In this document: positions 61,743 through 64,000 of the stretch, piece after piece
How the letters are laid out: each line of letters starts with the position of its first letter
Position numbering within the stretch: position 1 is the stretch's first letter
DNA from: Chitinophaga barathri
GTDB taxonomy: Bacteria; Bacteroidota; Bacteroidia; Chitinophagales; Chitinophagaceae
Assembly (NCBI RefSeq): GCF_003807585.1
Contig: NZ_RMBX01000003.1
Span: 496,001-560,000, forward strand
Direction of reading: 5' to 3'
DNA length: 64,000 nucleotides
The notes under the pieces: generated by a model
The model's database searches: none
Told to the model about the DNA's origin: nothing
The model's input: the letters and a program-made list of their open reading frames with translations, nothing else
Made by a program: the position numbers and the translations under genes

Positions 61743-64000
61743 GCAGGTGCAGCACAACGCTCACCCGGGTGCCGCCGCCTTCGTTCGGCTGCATTTTCAG
61801 CCGCCCGTTGATCAGCTGCAGCAGCTCTATCACGATCAGCAGGCCCAGCCCCCTGTGTTCCTCCGGCCAGTGGCTGTCCCCTGCCAGGTATCTCCCCGGC
61901 GAATGCATATTGACCCGCTCCAGGAGCTGCGGATGAATACCGATGCCCGTATCGGTCACACGGATGATCACCATATCCCCTATCCGTTCTGTTTCAAGCG
62001 TAATGGTGCCCGCAGGTGTATATTTCACCGCATTGTCCAGGAGGTTGTGCACCACCACGCCCAATAGCTGCCTGTTCACCAGGGCCGGCCCGGTCCCGTT
62101 CGTATGATGAATGATCCCGACGTTCCGCATCTGTGCGATCGGCCTGAATATACCCGCTTTCTCTTCCAGCAGCTGGTCCAGGTTCAGCATCTCAGACGAG
62201 GAACCGTTTACCGAAAACTGCATCTTCATGTACTGGATCAGGTTTTCGATGAGGTGGTACATGCGGTAATGCGTTTCGTAGAGTGCGTCGTGCTGTTTGT
62301 CTTTCCCGCGCATGGCGCCGGTCATGAGCAGCAGGAATTTCATGGGGGTCTTGATGTCGTGCGTAATGGCCGCAATGAGGCGCTGCTGCATGAGCGCCTG
62401 CTGATGCAGCTGTCTTTCGGAAGATTGCAGGAACTCCAGCGTTTCTTCCAGCCTGCGCGTTCTCTCGGATACATGCATTTCCAGCATCCGGTTTTTGTAC
62501 TGGCTACGCGCCAGCCTGATGCGCATAAAAACAAACACCAGCAACCCGAGGAAACAGGCCGCCAGTACCCGGAACCAAAGTTTTTCGTACCAGGCTATCT
62601 GCACGGTGATAAACACCACTTTGTCAATATAATTCTGCCTGCCAAAACCATTTACTTTCCTGACGCGGAGCCGGTAATTGCCCGAATGCAGGCGTGAGAA
62701 CGAGATAGAGCGGTCGTTTTCCACCGGCAGCCAGATATCCTCCCCATCGCCTTCCAGCGTGTAGAACAGCTGCACATTGTACCGGTCCCCAAAGTAGGGC
62801 GTGCTCACCTCCAGGCGGAACTGCTGGTAGTTGTTCGGCAGCACAACGGTGTCTGTGAGCGCCAGCCTCCGGGTGTCCATTTCCATATTATCTATGAACA
62901 GCCCTTTGTCCGGCAGTTCCGCTTTGATACCGGAAGGCGGGAACATCACCAGCCCGTCCAGCGAAGGCAGGGACAGGTTGCCGTTCGGCAGCTTCAGCGC
63001 GCATGGCTGGCAGCCCCCGTTGAATTCATTGGTATTAAAACCCTTGTTTTTGCCGTAGTACAGGTAAAAGACGTAGGAAGATTCCCCATGGGCATATGCC
63101 AGCAGGTCTTTCCGCGCTACCTGGAAAAGCCCTTTGTTTGTCGTGATCCAGAAATAACCATTGTCATCCTGTGTTATACAATGGGCCGTATTGAGGTATT
63201 GCAGCCTGTCCAGCGGCATCTGGTAGGTCATTCCGTTCTCCAGCAGAAAAAAGCCTTTGTCGTAAGTGGTCACCCATAGTTCTTTCCGGGACAGGGAATA
63301 GACGCTGCGTACATTATAACCGCTGAGGCCGGCAATGGTATCTACTTTAGCGTTGCTGAGCTTTACCTTGAACAGTCCCCTGCCCGAGCCCACCCACAAC
63401 ACGCCGGGATGTTCGTATGAAAAATAGGTGATATCCTGCACAGCTGAAGTGAACAACAGCGGTACGGGATCAGGCCGGTCCGTGTCCACATAATACAGCC
63501 CGGCGTGTTTGAACCCGATCCAGAGGCGGCCGTCTTGCCCGGCGTAGATCCGGTTGATCTCATCGTGCAACTCCCGCACCCATAACAGTTCAGTGAAATC
63601 CTTATTGTATTTTAGCAGGTGGCTGTTGGATTTATGCCAGTGATTGCCCTGCTGGTCCGTTTGCATGCTGTAGGCATCTCCAACGTGCTGCTGCCGCAGC
63701 AGGGGAATTTCATAGGTTTTACCAGTTTCGTCAAACAAAAAGCCCTGCGGCGTGATCACGCCATTGGTGCCATACACATTTTGCGAATAATACACTTCGT
63801 TGCTGCCCAGGCCTGCCCGCCGCGGCCTGAACTGTTTTTTTGTGATCACGAACAGTCCTTTGGTGAAGCTGCCAAGGAAAAGCCGGTGATGCTGCTCGTC
63901 CTGGTATACGGAAATAATATCCTGCCGGTGAAACTCAAAATCCTGCAATACCAGCTGGGTATACAGCATGCCGCCTTCCCCTTCCGTAAGGCGGTAGAGG
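61735..64000 (-). CDS. Propeller-type sensor histidine kinase, 5' end outside window
   Basis: The frame is open to the window edge; about 754 residues are visible, and the codon at 63969 is not likely the true start. The visible N-terminal part is a regulator beta-propeller (for example GRLWIGFKHAGLYYVDTD and LWVGSGRGLFKVKL). A Y_Y_Y domain, one membrane helix (LWFRVLAACFLGLLVFVFMRI), a coiled-coil linker and a HisKA with THDIKTPMKFLLLM follow. The HATPase domain shows LLDNAVKYT and DTGIGI. No receiver or DNA-binding domain is attached, unlike hybrid systems, so it likely signals to the convergent NarL-type regulator. Confidence 0.9.
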   Translation of the reverse strand, partial: LYRLTEGEGGMLYTQLVLQDFEFHRQDIISVYQDEQHHRLFLGSFTKGLFVITKKQFRPRRAGLGSNEVYYSQNVYGTNGVITPQGFLFDETGKTYEIPLLRQQHVGDAYSMQTDQQGNHWHKSNSHLLKYNKDFTELLWVRELHDEINRIYAGQDGRLWIGFKHAGLYYVDTDRPDPVPLLFTSAVQDITYFSYEHPGVLWVGSGRGLFKVKLSNAKVDTIAGLSGYNVRSVYSLSRKELWVTTYDKGFFLLENGMTYQMPLDRLQYLNTAHCITQDDNGYFWITTNKGLFQVARKDLLAYAHGESSYVFYLYYGKNKGFNTNEFNGGCQPCALKLPNGNLSLPSLDGLVMFPPSGIKAELPDKGLFIDNMEMDTRRLALTDTVVLPNNYQQFRLEVSTPYFGDRYNVQLFYTLEGDGEDIWLPVENDRSISFSRLHSGNYRLRVRKVNGFGRQNYIDKVVFITVQIAWYEKLWFRVLAACFLGLLVFVFMRIRLARSQYKNRMLEMHVSERTRRLEETLEFLQSSERQLHQQALMQQRLIAAITHDIKTPMKFLLLMTGAMRGKDKQHDALYETHYRMYHLIENLIQYMKMQFSVNGSSSEMLNLDQLLEEKAGIFRPIAQMRNVGIIHHTNGTGPALVNRQLLGVVVHNLLDNAVKYTPAGTITLETERIGDMVIIRVTDTGIGIHPQLLERVNMHSPGRYLAGDSHWPEEHRGLGLLIVIELLQLINGRLKMQPNEGGGTRVSVVLHLLS

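Noticed and set aside
1..64000. CRISPR array, tRNA, rRNA or complete insertion sequence
   Set aside because: No regularly spaced repeats, cloverleaf-like sequence, rRNA-like sequence or transposase frame was seen on reading; tRNA absence was judged by eye only.

Overview
The window reads as chromosomal DNA of a Bacteroidota bacterium, most likely of the Chitinophagaceae/Chitinophaga type. The evidence is four SusC/SusD pairs, a FecI/FecR-linked SusC with an STN domain, a propeller-type sensor kinase beside a REC-AraC regulator, Bacteroidota-style promoter motifs (TAnnTTTG), absence of clear Shine-Dalgarno sites, and moderately high GC. No rRNA, tRNA, CRISPR array, complete insertion sequence or prophage was seen. 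Two AT-richer patches (about 29.26-30.4 kb and 36.76-37.6 kb) look recently acquired or decaying.

Layout. (1) 0-16 kb: the tail of an unknown gene, an AraC regulator, then a divergent seven-gene polysaccharide utilization locus (PUL): susC, susD, GH30-like lipoprotein, SGNH hydrolase, sugar-porter MFS, DUF5107-TPR protein and a GH2-type enzyme. (2) 16-29 kb: a flavin reductase whose 3' end carries a large hairpin, a SusCD pair without enzymes, and an ECF sigma/FecR/SusC(STN)/SusD unit. (3) 29-37.6 kb: a two-gene unit of overlapping unknown genes, a siderophore receptor divergent from an AraC regulator, small metabolic and unknown genes (two VOC proteins, DUF1579, SH3-like, DUF4197), and a 5'-truncated DinD-like gene. 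(4) 37.7-41.4 kb: a heme-uptake operon (HmuR-like receptor, HmuY lipoprotein, DUF6607). (5) 41.5-60.5 kb: a nine-gene minus-strand operon, susC-susD-DUF3823-GH5-MFS-(dehydrogenase-type propeller/HEAT/azurin fusion)-ThuA-Gfo/Idh-TIM-barrel epimerase. It is divergent from a sensor kinase and a REC-AraC regulator that together resemble a hybrid two-component system split by one in-frame stop. (6) 60.5-64 kb: a NarL-type response regulator convergent with a second propeller sensor kinase cut by the window edge.

The most interesting system is the 41.5-56.2 kb operon. It joins outer-membrane glycan import (SusCD, GH5) to a predicted redox route. A large exported protein has a dehydrogenase-type beta-propeller and ends in an azurin-like copper domain in place of the cytochrome c domain often found in such proteins. 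The operon also encodes a ThuA protein, an atypical Gfo/Idh oxidoreductase lacking the usual EKP lysine, and a tagatose-3-epimerase-like enzyme. I infer an oxidative sugar pathway, possibly through keto-sugars, but the substrate cannot be read from sequence. Several candidate operators were also found: 21-bp spaced direct repeats by the siderophore receptor, an 18-bp perfect palindrome before the NarL regulator, and CGTAAC boxes before the heme operon.
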